Assembly: GCA_964410215.1 (NCBI GenBank)
Contig: CAYPHA010000007.1
Location: forward strand, 33,642-97,641
Direction: 5' to 3'
Source of the DNA: CAYPHA01 sp964410215
GTDB lineage: Bacteria > Calditrichota > Calditrichia > Calditrichales > CAYPHA01
DNA length: 64,000 nucleotides
The notes under the pieces were generated by a model that was given only the letters and a program-made list of their open reading frames with translations, made no database searches and was not told the DNA's origin. Shown here piece by piece: positions 29,817-39,045 of the stretch (the first letter of the stretch is position 1; the number at the start of each line of letters is the position of its first letter). The position numbers were made by a program, and so were the translations under genes.

Positions 29817-30077
29817 ATGAATAAAGAGCGTGGTTTACGAAAAACTCGTGTAGGAAAAGTTGTGAGTAATAAAATGGATAAGACCATCACTGTGGCAGTG
29901 GAACGGCGTCTGAAACATCCTGTATACGGGAAATTCATTAAAAAGACGATGAAGCTGAAAGCGCATGATGCAGAGAACGTTTGCAGTGAAGGTGATATCG
30001 TAAATGTAATGGAAACCAGGCCGTTAAGTAAAATGAAGAGATGGCGTCTGGTGGAAGTGGTGGAGAAGGTGAAATAA
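29817..30077 (+). CDS. rpsQ: 30S ribosomal protein S17
   Basis: 86 residues with an OB fold; TRVGKVVSNKMDKTITVAVE and the ETRPLSKMKRWRLVEVVE end are typical. Primary 16S rRNA binder. Ribosome-binding site GGAAGAGG. Confidence 0.97.
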   Translation: MNKERGLRKTRVGKVVSNKMDKTITVAVERRLKHPVYGKFIKKTMKLKAHDAENVCSEGDIVNVMETRPLSKMKRWRLVEVVEKVK

Positions 30078-30103
30078 TTTCTTTCTGAATAAGGGCGAGC
30101 GTC

Positions 30104-30472
30104 ATGATTCAAGATTATACGAAATTAAATGTGGCAGACAATTCAGGAGCGCAAAAGGTTCAGTGTATCCGTCTGCTGGGCGGAACCGGTAAAAAATACG
30201 CATCCATCGGAGACGTTATTGTTGTATCCGTAAAAAGTGCTATCCCCGGTGGTGGTGTTAAAAAAGGTGATGTTCACAGGGCTGTCATTGTAAGAACAAA
30301 AAAAGAAATCAGGAGGCCGGACGGTTCCTATATACGCTTCGATGAGAACGCTGCCGTATTGATTGACGATCAGATGGAACCTCGCGGAACACGTATCTTT
30401 GGCCCGGTTGCCAGAGAGCTGCGTGAGAAACAGTTCATGAAAATCGTATCACTGGCGCCTGAAGTATTGTAA
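30104..30472 (+). CDS. rplN: 50S ribosomal protein L14
   Basis: 122 residues starting MIQDYTKLNVADNSGAQKVQ, with the conserved GDVIVVSVKSAIPGGGVKKG and FGPVARELREKQFMKI segments. Binds near L19 at the subunit interface. Confidence 0.98.
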   Translation: MIQDYTKLNVADNSGAQKVQCIRLLGGTGKKYASIGDVIVVSVKSAIPGGGVKKGDVHRAVIVRTKKEIRRPDGSYIRFDENAAVLIDDQMEPRGTRIFGPVARELREKQFMKIVSLAPEVL

Positions 30473-30496
30473 CATTTATGTGCGGGAAATATACCG

Positions 30497-30823
30497 ATGA
30501 GAATTATAAAAAATGACACGGTTAAAGTATTAAGCGGTAAATACAGGAATAAAACCAGCAAGGTGCTGAAAGTATACCCTAAAGAGGGACGTGTGATCGT
30601 GGAGGGTGTGAATGTGATTAAACGTCATACCAAGCCTTCCCAGAAAAACCAGCAGGGTGGTATCGTTGAAAAAGAAGGGCCTATTGAAATGTCCAAAGTG
30701 ATGCTGGTCTGCAATAAGTGTAACCGTCCGACGCGCGTAGGTTATAAATTCCTGGAAGATGGTTCCAAAGCACGGTATTGCAAACATGCCGATTGTGGTG
30801 AAATTATAACGGCAAATGCCTAG
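30497..30823 (+). CDS. rplX: 50S ribosomal protein L24 with C-terminal zinc-ribbon-like part
   Basis: 108 residues. A KOW motif (VKVLSGKYRNKTSKVLKVYP) is followed by the conserved NVIKRHTKPSQKNQQGGI. The tail has CNKC and then CKHADC; the second pair has four residues between cysteines instead of the two commonly seen in Cys-rich L24 tails, so zinc binding is uncertain. L24 starts 50S assembly. Confidence 0.96.
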   Translation: MRIIKNDTVKVLSGKYRNKTSKVLKVYPKEGRVIVEGVNVIKRHTKPSQKNQQGGIVEKEGPIEMSKVMLVCNKCNRPTRVGYKFLEDGSKARYCKHADCGEIITANA

Positions 30824-30844
30824 TAGAGTAGATTGAGGAATAAA

Positions 30845-31405
30845 ATGGCTGAATATCAACCAAGGTTAATCGAGAAATACAGGGCGGAAGTGGTGCCCTA
30901 CCTGATGAAAAAGTTTGAGTATAAGAATATTAATCAAACGCCCCACCTCACAAAAATAACCCTTAATATGGGTGTAGGTGAAGCGATCCAGGATGCCAAA
31001 ATGCTGGAAGGGGCTATTAATGACCTGACGATCATCAGCGGCCAGAAACCGTCGGTTACGGCCGCACGCAAATCTATTTCAAATTTTAAATTGCGTGCCG
31101 GTATGAAGGTCGGTTGCCGTGTGACCCTTCGTGGGAAACGGATGTGGGAGTTTTTTGATCGGTTCGTTTCTGTTGCGGTACCCCGTGTCCGCGATTTCCG
31201 CGGTTATTCTGATAAGTCATTCGATGGCCGTGGCAATTATTCGATAGGCGTTAAGGAACAGATTATCTTTCCTGAAATCAACGTGGATAAAATTGATAAA
31301 ATCCGCGGTATGGATGTCACCTTCGTCACCAGTGCCAATACGGATGAAGAGGCATATGAACTGTTAAAAGCTATGGGATTTCCATTTAAAAAGTCGGAAA
31401 AGTAA
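30845..31405 (+). CDS. rplE: 50S ribosomal protein L5
   Basis: 186 residues from ATG 30845, chosen over in-frame TTG 30833 because TGAGG lies just between them. Typical segments: KITLNMGVGEA, ITGQKP-like ISGQKPSVTAARKSI, and GRGNYSIGVKEQIIFPEI. Binds 5S rRNA. Confidence 0.98.
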   Translation: MAEYQPRLIEKYRAEVVPYLMKKFEYKNINQTPHLTKITLNMGVGEAIQDAKMLEGAINDLTIISGQKPSVTAARKSISNFKLRAGMKVGCRVTLRGKRMWEFFDRFVSVAVPRVRDFRGYSDKSFDGRGNYSIGVKEQIIFPEINVDKIDKIRGMDVTFVTSANTDEEAYELLKAMGFPFKKSEK

Positions 31406-31421
31406 CTATAAGAGGTGTACC

Positions 31422-31607
31422 TTGGCCAAGAAGTGTCTGATTGTAAAGTCAAACAGAAAACAAAAATTTAGTGTTCGTGAATATAACCGTTGTAATCGCT
31501 GTGGGCGCCCTCGTGCATACATCCGTAAGTTTGGAATATGCCGGGTGTGTTTCCGGGAGCTGGCCCTCAACGGTGAAATACCGGGTGTTACCAAGGCGAG
31601 TTGGTAA
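31422..31607 (+). CDS. rpsN: 30S ribosomal protein S14, zinc-binding short form
   Basis: 61 residues from TTG 31422 after AGAGGTG. It has the C+ type zinc finger CNRCGRPR then CRVCFRELA, and the short length of type Z S14. Assembles late in the 30S head. Confidence 0.97.
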   Translation: MAKKCLIVKSNRKQKFSVREYNRCNRCGRPRAYIRKFGICRVCFRELALNGEIPGVTKASW

Positions 31608-31629
31608 TATATTGTAAGGAGTGAATTAG

Positions 31630-32028
31630 ATGTCGATGACCGATCCTATTGCAGACTATTTAACGAGAATCCGGAATGCGTTGCATGCCCAGAAAAAGTA
31701 TGTGGATATTCCCGCTTCCAGTATAAAACGGAAAATTTCCCGGATATTATTGGATCAGGGATTCATCAAACGGTTTATCGTAATTGATGATGGCAAGCAG
31801 GGATTAATACGAATCTGGTTAAAATATGATGAAAATAAAGATCCGATTATTCAGAACCTACAGCGTGTCAGCACGCCAGGCCGCAGAAAATACGTGTCGG
31901 TCGACGAGCTGCCCCGGGTAATGAATAATCTCGGCGTCGCAATTTTGACGACTCCCAAAGGGGTGATTACGTCTCGCGAAGCCAGGCGGCAGCACGTCGG
32001 TGGCGAAGTGCTGTGTTATATATGGTAA
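31630..32028 (+). CDS. rpsH: 30S ribosomal protein S8
   Basis: 132 residues starting MSMTDPIADYLTRIRNA; the C-terminal end GVITSREARRQHVGGEVLCYIW is diagnostic. S8 binds 16S helix 21 and in E. coli represses the spc operon. Strong AAGGAG precedes the ATG. Confidence 0.98.
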   Translation: MSMTDPIADYLTRIRNALHAQKKYVDIPASSIKRKISRILLDQGFIKRFIVIDDGKQGLIRIWLKYDENKDPIIQNLQRVSTPGRRKYVSVDELPRVMNNLGVAILTTPKGVITSREARRQHVGGEVLCYIW

Positions 32029-32043
32029 ACAGGAGATTGTACC

Positions 32044-32583
32044 GTGTCGCGTATTGGAAAATTACCGATTGAAATTCCTGATAAGGTTCAGGTTACACTT
32101 GACAAACAACGATTGACCGTAAAGGGTCCCAAAGGGGAACTGCAGCGGGATATTAATGAAGATGTTGATGTCCAGATAAAAGACGGTGTGATAACCGTTG
32201 ATAAAAAGAAGGATGATAAGACCGGGCGTTCCCTGTGGGGACTGACACGCGCTTTGATTGCGAATATGGTTGAAGGCGTAACCAACGGGTTTTCAAAGAA
32301 GCTAGAAATAGTTGGGGTTGGGTATAAGGTTGAAATGAAAGGGAAAACACTGATTCTCAACCTGGGTTATTCGCATCCGATCGTTATGCGGGTAATGGAT
32401 GAAATTATTATTGAAACACCAAACCCGAATGAAATTATTGTTTCAGGCATCAATAAGGAACTGGTTGGCGTTGTCGCTGCAAAGATCCGTAGTTTCAGAA
32501 AGCCTGAACCGTACAAGGGCAAGGGTGTCAAATATGCAGGTGAATATATCAGACGTAAAGCCGGGAAAACAGCCGGTAAATAA
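32044..32583 (+). CDS. rplF: 50S ribosomal protein L6
   Basis: 179 residues from GTG 32044 after AGGAG. Starts MSRIGKLPIEIP; ends with the family signature RKPEPYKGKGVKYAGE and IRRKAGKT. Near the factor-binding site. Confidence 0.98.
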   Translation: MSRIGKLPIEIPDKVQVTLDKQRLTVKGPKGELQRDINEDVDVQIKDGVITVDKKKDDKTGRSLWGLTRALIANMVEGVTNGFSKKLEIVGVGYKVEMKGKTLILNLGYSHPIVMRVMDEIIIETPNPNEIIVSGINKELVGVVAAKIRSFRKPEPYKGKGVKYAGEYIRRKAGKTAGK

Positions 32584-32600
32584 GCAGCAGGAATGGTAAA

Positions 32601-32936
32601 ATGAAACATGTAAGAAGAAAAAAACGACTGTTCGGCTCCTCTGAACGTCCCAGACTGGTAACATACAGAAGCCTGAAATATGTTTACGGGCAAATTGTTG
32701 ATGATTCACAGGGAAAGGTTATTCTCGGTGTGTCCAATAACAGTAAAGCGGTTCGTGATGAGGTGAAAAAAGCAAAAAATAAGACAGAAGCTGCCTTTTT
32801 GGTAGGTAAAATACTGGCCCAGGAAGCAAAGAAGAAAAAGGTGACCAAAGTTGTTTTTGATCGGAACGGATATCTCTATCACGGCCGTGTTAAATCTTTT
32901 GCTGAAGGGGCCCGCGAAGGCGGACTGGAATTTTAA
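32601..32936 (+). CDS. rplR: 50S ribosomal protein L18
   Basis: 111 residues, slightly short for L18 and lacking a long basic N-terminal tail. Core RPRLVTYRSLKYVYGQIVDD and end VVFDRNGYLYHGRVKSFAEGAREGGLEF are typical. Binds 5S rRNA. Confidence 0.97.
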   Translation: MKHVRRKKRLFGSSERPRLVTYRSLKYVYGQIVDDSQGKVILGVSNNSKAVRDEVKKAKNKTEAAFLVGKILAQEAKKKKVTKVVFDRNGYLYHGRVKSFAEGAREGGLEF

Positions 32937-32951
32937 ACAGGGAGTATTTCG

Positions 32952-33458
32952 GTGATCGAACGTATTAACCCAAGTGAATTAGAATTAAAAGAAAAAGTCG
33001 TATACATAAACCGGGTGGCTAAAGTACTCAAGGGTGGTCGCAGGTTTTCCTTTAATGCGATTGTTGTCGTGGGTGACGGAAACGGAATCATCGGTCTTGG
33101 ACTCGGTAAAGCCAATGAAGTAATCAATGCGATTTCCAAGGCGACGGATCAGGCTAAGAAGAATCTCGTTCGCGTTTCACTGATCAGAGGCACGATTGCC
33201 CATCCGATCAATGCCCGTTTCGGTGCAGCCCGGGTTGTGCTCAGACCGGCTTCCCCCGGTACAGGTGTTATCGCCGGTGGACCGGTACGTGCCATCTGTG
33301 AAGCAGCAGGTGTAACCGATATCCTGACCAAATCGAACGGGTCATCCAATCCGCATAATCTGAGTAAGGCGACTTTCTTTGCCTTAAAGGATATGATGAG
33401 TGCCGAAAATGCAGCTCGCAGACGTGGAATCTCCCTGAGTAAACTATTTCACGGTTAA
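32952..33458 (+). CDS. rpsE: 30S ribosomal protein S5
   Basis: 168 residues from GTG 32952 after AGGGAG. The N-terminal dsRBD-like half (VNRVAKVLKGGRRFSFNAIVVVGD) and the glycine-rich ASPGTGVIAGGPVRA segment are intact. Contributes to decoding accuracy. Confidence 0.98.
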   Translation: MIERINPSELELKEKVVYINRVAKVLKGGRRFSFNAIVVVGDGNGIIGLGLGKANEVINAISKATDQAKKNLVRVSLIRGTIAHPINARFGAARVVLRPASPGTGVIAGGPVRAICEAAGVTDILTKSNGSSNPHNLSKATFFALKDMMSAENAARRRGISLSKLFHG

Positions 33459-33475
33459 ACGCAAAGGTAGTGGAA

Positions 33476-33676
33476 ATGGCAAAATCGAAAAAAGAAGTCA
33501 ATCAGATAAAAATTACACAGATAAAAAGTGCCATAGGTTATCATAAATCGCAGAAGTTGACCATCGAAGCCCTCGGGCTTAAAAAAATGAACCATTTTGT
33601 GGTACATAATGCAACGCCTCAGATTCTCGGAATGGTAAATAAAGTTAAGCATCTGGTTTCCGTCGAAGAGGTATAA
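33476..33676 (+). CDS. rpmD: 50S ribosomal protein L30
   Basis: 66 residues from ATG 33476, preferred over GTG 33470 because AAAGG (33463-33467) needs the longer spacer. Core IKITQIKSAIGYHKSQKLT and NHFVVHNATPQILGMVNKVKHLV fit L30. Confidence 0.96.
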   Translation: MAKSKKEVNQIKITQIKSAIGYHKSQKLTIEALGLKKMNHFVVHNATPQILGMVNKVKHLVSVEEV

Positions 33677-33700
33677 AACTAAAAAGGGTATCGGTGACGT

Positions 33701-34135
33701 ATGGATTTAAGTAGTTTAAAACCTGCAAAAGGTTCGATAAAAAAGAGAAAGCGTGTCGGAAGAGGCGAAGGTTCCGGTCTTGCTGTGACTGCAGGGCGCG
33801 GACACAAGGGGTATGGATCCCGTGCCGGTTCTAAAAAACGCGCGTGGTTTGAGGGCGGTCAGATGCCCCTGCAGAGAAGAGTCCCGAAGTTCGGATTCGT
33901 AAATACTAACAAAGTGGTGTTCCAGGTAGTCAACGTTGGTGATCTGGAAAAATTAACCGGTGCGGTAACGAAGGAGATCCTCCTCGAAAAAGGGCTGATC
34001 CGCAAAAAAAATGCACCAGTTAAAATTCTGGGCAACGGTGATATCACAGCAAAGCTGCAAGTTTCAATCGACGCAGTGAGTAAAACGGCCAAAGAAAAAA
34101 TTGAAAAAGCAGGAGGCACGGTTACAATATCATGA
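33701..34135 (+). CDS. rplO: 50S ribosomal protein L15
   Basis: 144 residues starting MDLSSLKPAKGSIKKRKRVGRG with the glycine-rich long N-terminal extension (GKGSG-like GEGSGLAVTAGRGHKG). Its TGA overlaps the secY start (ATGATG), a common coupling in spc operons. Confidence 0.97.
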   Translation: MDLSSLKPAKGSIKKRKRVGRGEGSGLAVTAGRGHKGYGSRAGSKKRAWFEGGQMPLQRRVPKFGFVNTNKVVFQVVNVGDLEKLTGAVTKEILLEKGLIRKKNAPVKILGNGDITAKLQVSIDAVSKTAKEKIEKAGGTVTIS

Positions 34136-35457
34136 TGCTGGAATCCGTACGAAACATTTTTAAAATAGAGGAACTGCGCAAACGTATCCTGTTTACGGCC
34201 ATGATCCTGGCGATCGAGAGAATCGGTACCCATATCGTGACCCCGGGAATCGATACGGCTGTTCTGGCGGAAGGCTTTAAAAACCTGCAGGGAACACTTT
34301 TTGGCCTTTATGACCTGTTTGCGGGCGGCGCTTTCAGTAAAGCCGCGATCTTCGGTCTGGGTATTATGCCCTATATCAGTGCGTCCATTATCATTCAGCT
34401 ACTGGGTGCCGTAATCCCTCAGATCCAGAAACTGCAGAAAGAGGGTGAAGAAGGCCGTAAAAAAATCATGCAGTATACGCGTTATGGGACGCTGTTTATA
34501 TCAGCCATGCAGGCTTACGGTGTGGCCCTCTTCCTGCAGAGTATTCAGATTGCTGACGGCAGACTGGCCGTACCCAATCCGGGTTTTGCCTTCCAGCTGC
34601 TTACCATGATCTCGATGGCCTCAGGAACCATGCTGATTATGTGGCTTGGAGAACAAATCGATGACCGGGGAATTGGAAACGGTATTTCCCTGATCATCTT
34701 TATCGGTATCATCGCCGGGTTCCCACAGGCCCTGAGTGAAGAGTGGGTGCAGTTTACAGCAGGGCAACGTACCCTGCTCACGGAGTTCTTTCTCATTGTC
34801 CTTGCGTTTTTTATTATTGCTGTTGTTGTACTGCTTACAACAGGAACACGGAAGATACCGGTTCAATATGCGAAACGCGTGGTCGGACGCAAAGTTTATG
34901 GTGGCGTCAATACACATTTTCCCATGAAAGTTAATACGGCCGGCGTTATGCCGATCATTTTCGCCCAGGCGATAATGTTCGTGCCGTCAACGGTACTGAC
35001 GTTCCTGCCGGAATCCGGTTTTTCGATCACCTTACAACGCTGGTTTTCCATGGATTCCTGGTTTTACTGGATTTTTTACGGTGTGATGATCGTTTTCTTC
35101 ACATACTTTTATACCGCCATTGCACTGAATCCGGTTGATGTGGCTGATAATTTGAAAAAACAGGGTGGTTTTATCCCCGGTGTAAGGCCCGGTAAAAAAA
35201 CCTCGGAATACCTGGATAATATATTAACCCGCATCACGTTGCCATCGTCCATATTTCTGGCCATCATCGCTATTGTGCCGGCCATGCTGGCAAAATGGTT
35301 GAGGTTGCCTTTCAGTCTCGCATCGTTCTTTGGTGGTACCGGTCTGCTGATTATCGTGGGTGTGGCCCTCGATTTCCTTCAGCAGGTAGAATCCCATCTT
35401 TTTATGCGACATTATGACGGTTTTATGAAATCAGGACGTGTACGGGGCAGAAGATAA
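34132..35457 (+). CDS. secY: Preprotein translocase channel SecY
   Basis: 441 residues with ten predicted membrane helices. The plug region (GLYDLFAGGAFSKAAIFGLGIMPYISASIIIQLL) and the cytosolic loop FMKSGR-containing end are typical. It forms the inner-membrane channel with SecE encoded at 9750. The start overlaps rplO. No adk gene follows, unlike the secY-adk-map order in many bacteria. Confidence 0.99.
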   Translation: MMLESVRNIFKIEELRKRILFTAMILAIERIGTHIVTPGIDTAVLAEGFKNLQGTLFGLYDLFAGGAFSKAAIFGLGIMPYISASIIIQLLGAVIPQIQKLQKEGEEGRKKIMQYTRYGTLFISAMQAYGVALFLQSIQIADGRLAVPNPGFAFQLLTMISMASGTMLIMWLGEQIDDRGIGNGISLIIFIGIIAGFPQALSEEWVQFTAGQRTLLTEFFLIVLAFFIIAVVVLLTTGTRKIPVQYAKRVVGRKVYGGVNTHFPMKVNTAGVMPIIFAQAIMFVPSTVLTFLPESGFSITLQRWFSMDSWFYWIFYGVMIVFFTYFYTAIALNPVDVADNLKKQGGFIPGVRPGKKTSEYLDNILTRITLPSSIFLAIIAIVPAMLAKWLRLPFSLASFFGGTGLLIIVGVALDFLQQVESHLFMRHYDGFMKSGRVRGRR

Positions 35458-35464
35458 GCCATTC

Positions 35465-36214
35465 ATGATTTATCTGAAATCTGAAAAAGAAATTGCTGAA
35501 ATAGAAAAAAGCAATAAGATCGTTGCAGAAACGTTAGCGTTCATTGAAAAATTCATCGTACCGGGTATGGATACCGGCACCATTAACGGGGAAGTCGAAT
35601 CCTTTATTACTGCCAAAGGTGCTAAACCGGCATTTAAAGGTCTTTACGGTTTCCCGGCGGCGGCCTGTATTTCGATCAATGATGAAGTGGTTCACGGCAT
35701 TCCGGGTGCCAGGATTCTTAAGGAAGGCGATATCGTCGGTGTGGATATCGGCGTCATTTGGAAGGGCTACTACGGAGACGCGGCCCGAACATATCCTGTC
35801 GGGACTGTGGATGAGGAAATTCTGACATTATGCCGGATCACGGAAGAATGCCTTTATCTGGGTATTGAAAAGTGTGTGCCGGGGAACCGCATCGGAGATA
35901 TTTCTTCTGCGATTCAGAAACATGCGGAATCGCATGGCTATTCTGTAGTCCGTGACCTTGTCGGGCACGGAGTAGGAATAAAGCCCCATGAGGATCCGCA
36001 GGTACCAAATTTTGGAACAGCCGGAACAGGCCCCAGGCTTAAAGCCGGAATGGTCATTGCTATCGAACCAATGATCAATATGGGCACATATCAGGTGTAT
36101 ACGATGGATGATCAATGGACAATAAAGACAATGGACGGTAAACCGTCCGCACATTACGAACATTCGGTTGCAATCCTCAGGGATGGTCCGAAAATTTTAT
36201 CAAAAGTAACGTAA
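35465..36214 (+). CDS. map: Methionine aminopeptidase type I
   Basis: 249 residues. Metal ligands of the pita-bread fold are in GVDIGVIWKGYYGDAARTY (two Asp), DLVGHGVG (His), IAIEPM (Glu) and EHSVAI (Glu). Removes initiator methionine during translation. ATG 35465 gives the usual IYLKSEKEI beginning; an in-frame GTG at 35438 would overlap secY by 20 bp and add non-conserved residues. Confidence 0.97.
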   Translation: MIYLKSEKEIAEIEKSNKIVAETLAFIEKFIVPGMDTGTINGEVESFITAKGAKPAFKGLYGFPAAACISINDEVVHGIPGARILKEGDIVGVDIGVIWKGYYGDAARTYPVGTVDEEILTLCRITEECLYLGIEKCVPGNRIGDISSAIQKHAESHGYSVVRDLVGHGVGIKPHEDPQVPNFGTAGTGPRLKAGMVIAIEPMINMGTYQVYTMDDQWTIKTMDGKPSAHYEHSVAILRDGPKILSKVT

Positions 36215-36226
36215 CGAGGTAAAGAT

Positions 36227-36448
36227 TTGGCGAAGAAACAAGAAGCGATCCGGGTAGATGGTATAATAAAAGAAACGCTTCCCAATGCTTCTTTTATCGT
36301 AACATTGGAGAATGGGCACGAGGTACTTGCCTATATATCAGGTAAAATGAGGATGCATTTTATTAAGATTTTACCGGGTGATAAGGTGAGTCTGGAGCTT
36401 TCGCCATATGATCTGACCAGAGGACGGATCGTTTATCGTTATAAATGA
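36227..36448 (+). CDS. infA: Translation initiation factor IF-1
   Basis: 73 residues from TTG 36227 after CGAGG. The S1/OB fold core GIIKETLPNASFIVTLENGHEVLAYISGKMR and RGRIVYRYK end are diagnostic. Occupies the ribosomal A site during initiation. Confidence 0.98.
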   Translation: MAKKQEAIRVDGIIKETLPNASFIVTLENGHEVLAYISGKMRMHFIKILPGDKVSLELSPYDLTRGRIVYRYK

Positions 36449-36459
36449 GGAATTAGAAA

Positions 36460-36576
36460 ATGAAAGTACAGGCCTCAGTCAAGAAAATTTGTGATGGATG
36501 TAAAATCATTCGCCGCAAAGGTGTGGTGCGGGTGATTTGCAGTAAGAATCCGAAACATAAACAACGTCAGGGATAA
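36460..36576 (+). CDS. rpmJ: 50S ribosomal protein L36, zinc form
   Basis: A 38-residue frame from ATG 36460 to TAA 36574-36576: it begins MKVQASVKKICDGCKII. Zinc ligands Cys11, Cys14, Cys27 and His33 are all present (C+ form). TGAGG at 36446-36450 is the ribosome-binding site. Position between infA and rpsM is the common one. Confidence 0.97.
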   Translation: MKVQASVKKICDGCKIIRRKGVVRVICSKNPKHKQRQG

Positions 36577-36594
36577 TAGTCTAAGGAGGCAGTT

Positions 36595-36963
36595 TTGGCT
36601 CGTATTGCCGGTGTTGATTTGCCAAAAAATAAACGTGTGGTTGTAGGATTAACCTATATCTATGGGATTGGTCGACCCACAGCAGAAAAAATCTGTAAAG
36701 ATGCTGCAGTCGATGTGAATACCCGTGTTAGCGATCTTAATGACGACGAAATTCGTAAAATCAGAACGATAATTCAGAATGAATTTAAGGTTGAAGGTGC
36801 GCTGAAAACTGAAATAAATATGAACATCAAACGATTGATGGATATCAATTCAGTGCGCGGATACAGGCACCATCGCGGGCTTCCTGTACACGGTCAACGG
36901 ACGAAAACAAATGCCCGCACACGAAAAGGCCGTAAACGTTTAGTTGGCGGAAAGAAAAAATAA
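36595..36963 (+). CDS. rpsM: 30S ribosomal protein S13
   Basis: 122 residues from TTG 36595 after AAGGAGG. Starts MARIAGVDLPKNKRV; ends with GYRHHRGLPVHGQRTKTNARTRKG, the tRNA-contacting tail. First gene of the alpha block. Confidence 0.98.
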   Translation: MARIAGVDLPKNKRVVVGLTYIYGIGRPTAEKICKDAAVDVNTRVSDLNDDEIRKIRTIIQNEFKVEGALKTEINMNIKRLMDINSVRGYRHHRGLPVHGQRTKTNARTRKGRKRLVGGKKK

Positions 36964-36985
36964 TTTAATTTAGGAGGAGCGCAAC

Positions 36986-37378
36986 TTGGCTTCACCGAGA
37001 GCACGAAGAAAAGTAAAGAAAAAAGAGCGTGTCGAGCCTACAGGAAGGGCTCATATTAAAGCCACGTTCAATAATACCATCATCTCGATTGCGGATAATT
37101 ACGGTAATGTAATTTCATGGGCCAGTGCAGGCGGTGTAGGATTCAAAGGATCCCGTAAAAATACACCCTATGCGGCACAGATTGCCGCTGAAAGCGCAGC
37201 AAAGGTTGCCATGGATCTTGGACTTAAAACCATTGATGTGGAAGTTAAAGGTCCGGGATCAGGCAGAGAAGCAGCAATCCGTTCGCTTCAGGCAGCCGGT
37301 CTGGAAATTCAGTCTATCCGTGATGTTACGCCGATTCCACATAATGGATGCCGGCCACCTAAAAAGAGACGTGTGTAA
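36986..37378 (+). CDS. rpsK: 30S ribosomal protein S11
   Basis: 130 residues from TTG 36986 after AGGAGGAG. Core GRAHIKATFNNTIISIAD and C-terminal DVTPIPHNGCRPPKKRRV are diagnostic. Sits on the 30S platform by the mRNA exit. Confidence 0.98.
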   Translation: MASPRARRKVKKKERVEPTGRAHIKATFNNTIISIADNYGNVISWASAGGVGFKGSRKNTPYAAQIAAESAAKVAMDLGLKTIDVEVKGPGSGREAAIRSLQAAGLEIQSIRDVTPIPHNGCRPPKKRRV

Positions 37379-37399
37379 TTTTATATCTGGAGTAATTGA

Positions 37400-38014
37400 A
37401 TGGCCACATATACAGGTCCAAGAGGAAAATTAGTTAGAAAATTTGGTGAAAACATATTTGGAAACCCCAAATTTGACAAATTGTTGACCAATAAACCCTA
37501 TCCGCCGGGACAACACGGTATGGCGCGTAAAAAAGTCTCGGATTATGGTTTACAGTTGCGGGAAAAACAAAAACTGAAGATCATGTATGGATTGCTGGAA
37601 AAACAATTCCGGAATTATTTTGCCAAAGCAGAACGCATGAAGGGTGTTACAGGTGAAAACCTGCTGAAATTGCTGGAAAGCAGGCTGGATAATACGGTTT
37701 TCCGGCTCGGTTTTGCCGTCTCCAGGGCACAGGCCCGTCAAATGGTTTTACATAAACATTTCCTGGTTAACGGAAAAGTAGTCAATATACCGTCTATGAT
37801 TCTGAAACCAGGTGACGCGATACAGGTGCGGGAAAAAAGCCGCCGCCTCAGCGCTATACACGACGCCATGAAAAAGGTACGTTCGGAAAATATGTACCCG
37901 TGGCTGGAACTGGATAAAGCCCAGTTAACAGGATCATTCCTGCAAAGTCCGCAACGTGAAGATATCCCGGTCAATGTGCAGGAAAGTATGATCGTAGAGT
38001 TATACTCCAAATAA
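37400..38014 (+). CDS. rpsD: 30S ribosomal protein S4
   Basis: 204 residues with the S4 domain (RLDNTVFRLGFAVSRAQARQMVLHKHFLVNGK). The N-terminal part lacks the four-Cys zinc site found in some S4 proteins, so this is the C-minus form, while S14, L33 and L36 here are C-plus. Primary 16S binder. Confidence 0.97.
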   Translation: MATYTGPRGKLVRKFGENIFGNPKFDKLLTNKPYPPGQHGMARKKVSDYGLQLREKQKLKIMYGLLEKQFRNYFAKAERMKGVTGENLLKLLESRLDNTVFRLGFAVSRAQARQMVLHKHFLVNGKVVNIPSMILKPGDAIQVREKSRRLSAIHDAMKKVRSENMYPWLELDKAQLTGSFLQSPQREDIPVNVQESMIVELYSK

Positions 38015-38038
38015 TAAAAAATAGGTGATAAAAAGATA

Positions 38039-39025
38039 ATGAGTTTATCCAATTTACAGATGCCAGAGCGAATTGAGTTAGATGAAACAACCTATACCAC
38101 GGTTTTTGGCAGATTTTATGTCCAGCCGCTCGAAAAAGGTTTCGGCGTCACCATCGGCAATATGCTCCGACGGGTACTGTTGTCTTCCCTGCAGGGTGCC
38201 GCGATAACAGCTGTTAAAATTAATAATATACAGCACGAATTCTCAACCATACCGGGCGTCTATGAAGACCTGACCGAGGTAATCCTGAATCTTAAACAGG
38301 TTCGGTTAAAGCTCCTGAATAAACGTCCTGAAAAAGTCGTTTTCAAGCTTAAAGGTCCGGCCGATTTTACCGGGAAGACCATTCAGGAACAATCCAATGA
38401 TTTTGAGATCCTTAATCCGGATATTCATATCGCTAAACTGAATGATGATGCCGAGTTGGATATAGAACTGAGAATCGGACGGGGAAGAGGTTATGTGACG
38501 GCTGAAGAAAATAAAGCGGCTGATCAACCCATCGGGATAATTCCGGTCGATTCGATCTATTCACCGATTCTAAATGTACGCTATTCCGTTGAAAATACAC
38601 GGGTCGGACAACGAACGGATTTCGAAAAACTTATCCTTGAAATCGAAACGGATGGCAGTATTACACCGGATGATGCGCTGACCTATAGCGGTAAAATACT
38701 GAAAGATCACATTCAGCTCTTCATAAATTTCGATATCGATACGGAAGAAGAAGAAGTCGCTGAGGTCGATGAGGAAACCCTGCGCATCAAAAAACTGTTG
38801 AAAATGAGTGTAGATGAACTTGAGCTTTCCGTGCGTTCCCATAACTGTCTGAAAGCTGCAAATATTAAAACCATTGGTGACCTGGTTCGCAGGGATGAAC
38901 AGGAAATGCTGAAATTTAAAAACTTCGGTCGCAAATCGCTTATGGAGTTGGGCAAAATTCTGGAAGAACGCGGATTGCAGTTTGGGATGAATATTGACAA
39001 ATATATAAAACCGGATGAAAAGTAA
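38039..39025 (+). CDS. rpoA: DNA-directed RNA polymerase alpha subunit
   Basis: 328 residues. The N-terminal dimerisation domain (EKGFGVTIGNMLRRVLLSSLQGAA) and the C-terminal domain (VDELELSVRSHNCLKAANI, then RKSLMELGKILEERGL) that binds UP elements and activators are both complete. Placed rpsD-rpoA-rplQ as usual. Confidence 0.99.
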   Translation: MSLSNLQMPERIELDETTYTTVFGRFYVQPLEKGFGVTIGNMLRRVLLSSLQGAAITAVKINNIQHEFSTIPGVYEDLTEVILNLKQVRLKLLNKRPEKVVFKLKGPADFTGKTIQEQSNDFEILNPDIHIAKLNDDAELDIELRIGRGRGYVTAEENKAADQPIGIIPVDSIYSPILNVRYSVENTRVGQRTDFEKLILEIETDGSITPDDALTYSGKILKDHIQLFINFDIDTEEEEVAEVDEETLRIKKLLKMSVDELELSVRSHNCLKAANIKTIGDLVRRDEQEMLKFKNFGRKSLMELGKILEERGLQFGMNIDKYIKPDEK

Positions 39026-39045
39026 AGGTATAAAGGGTATTTTGA

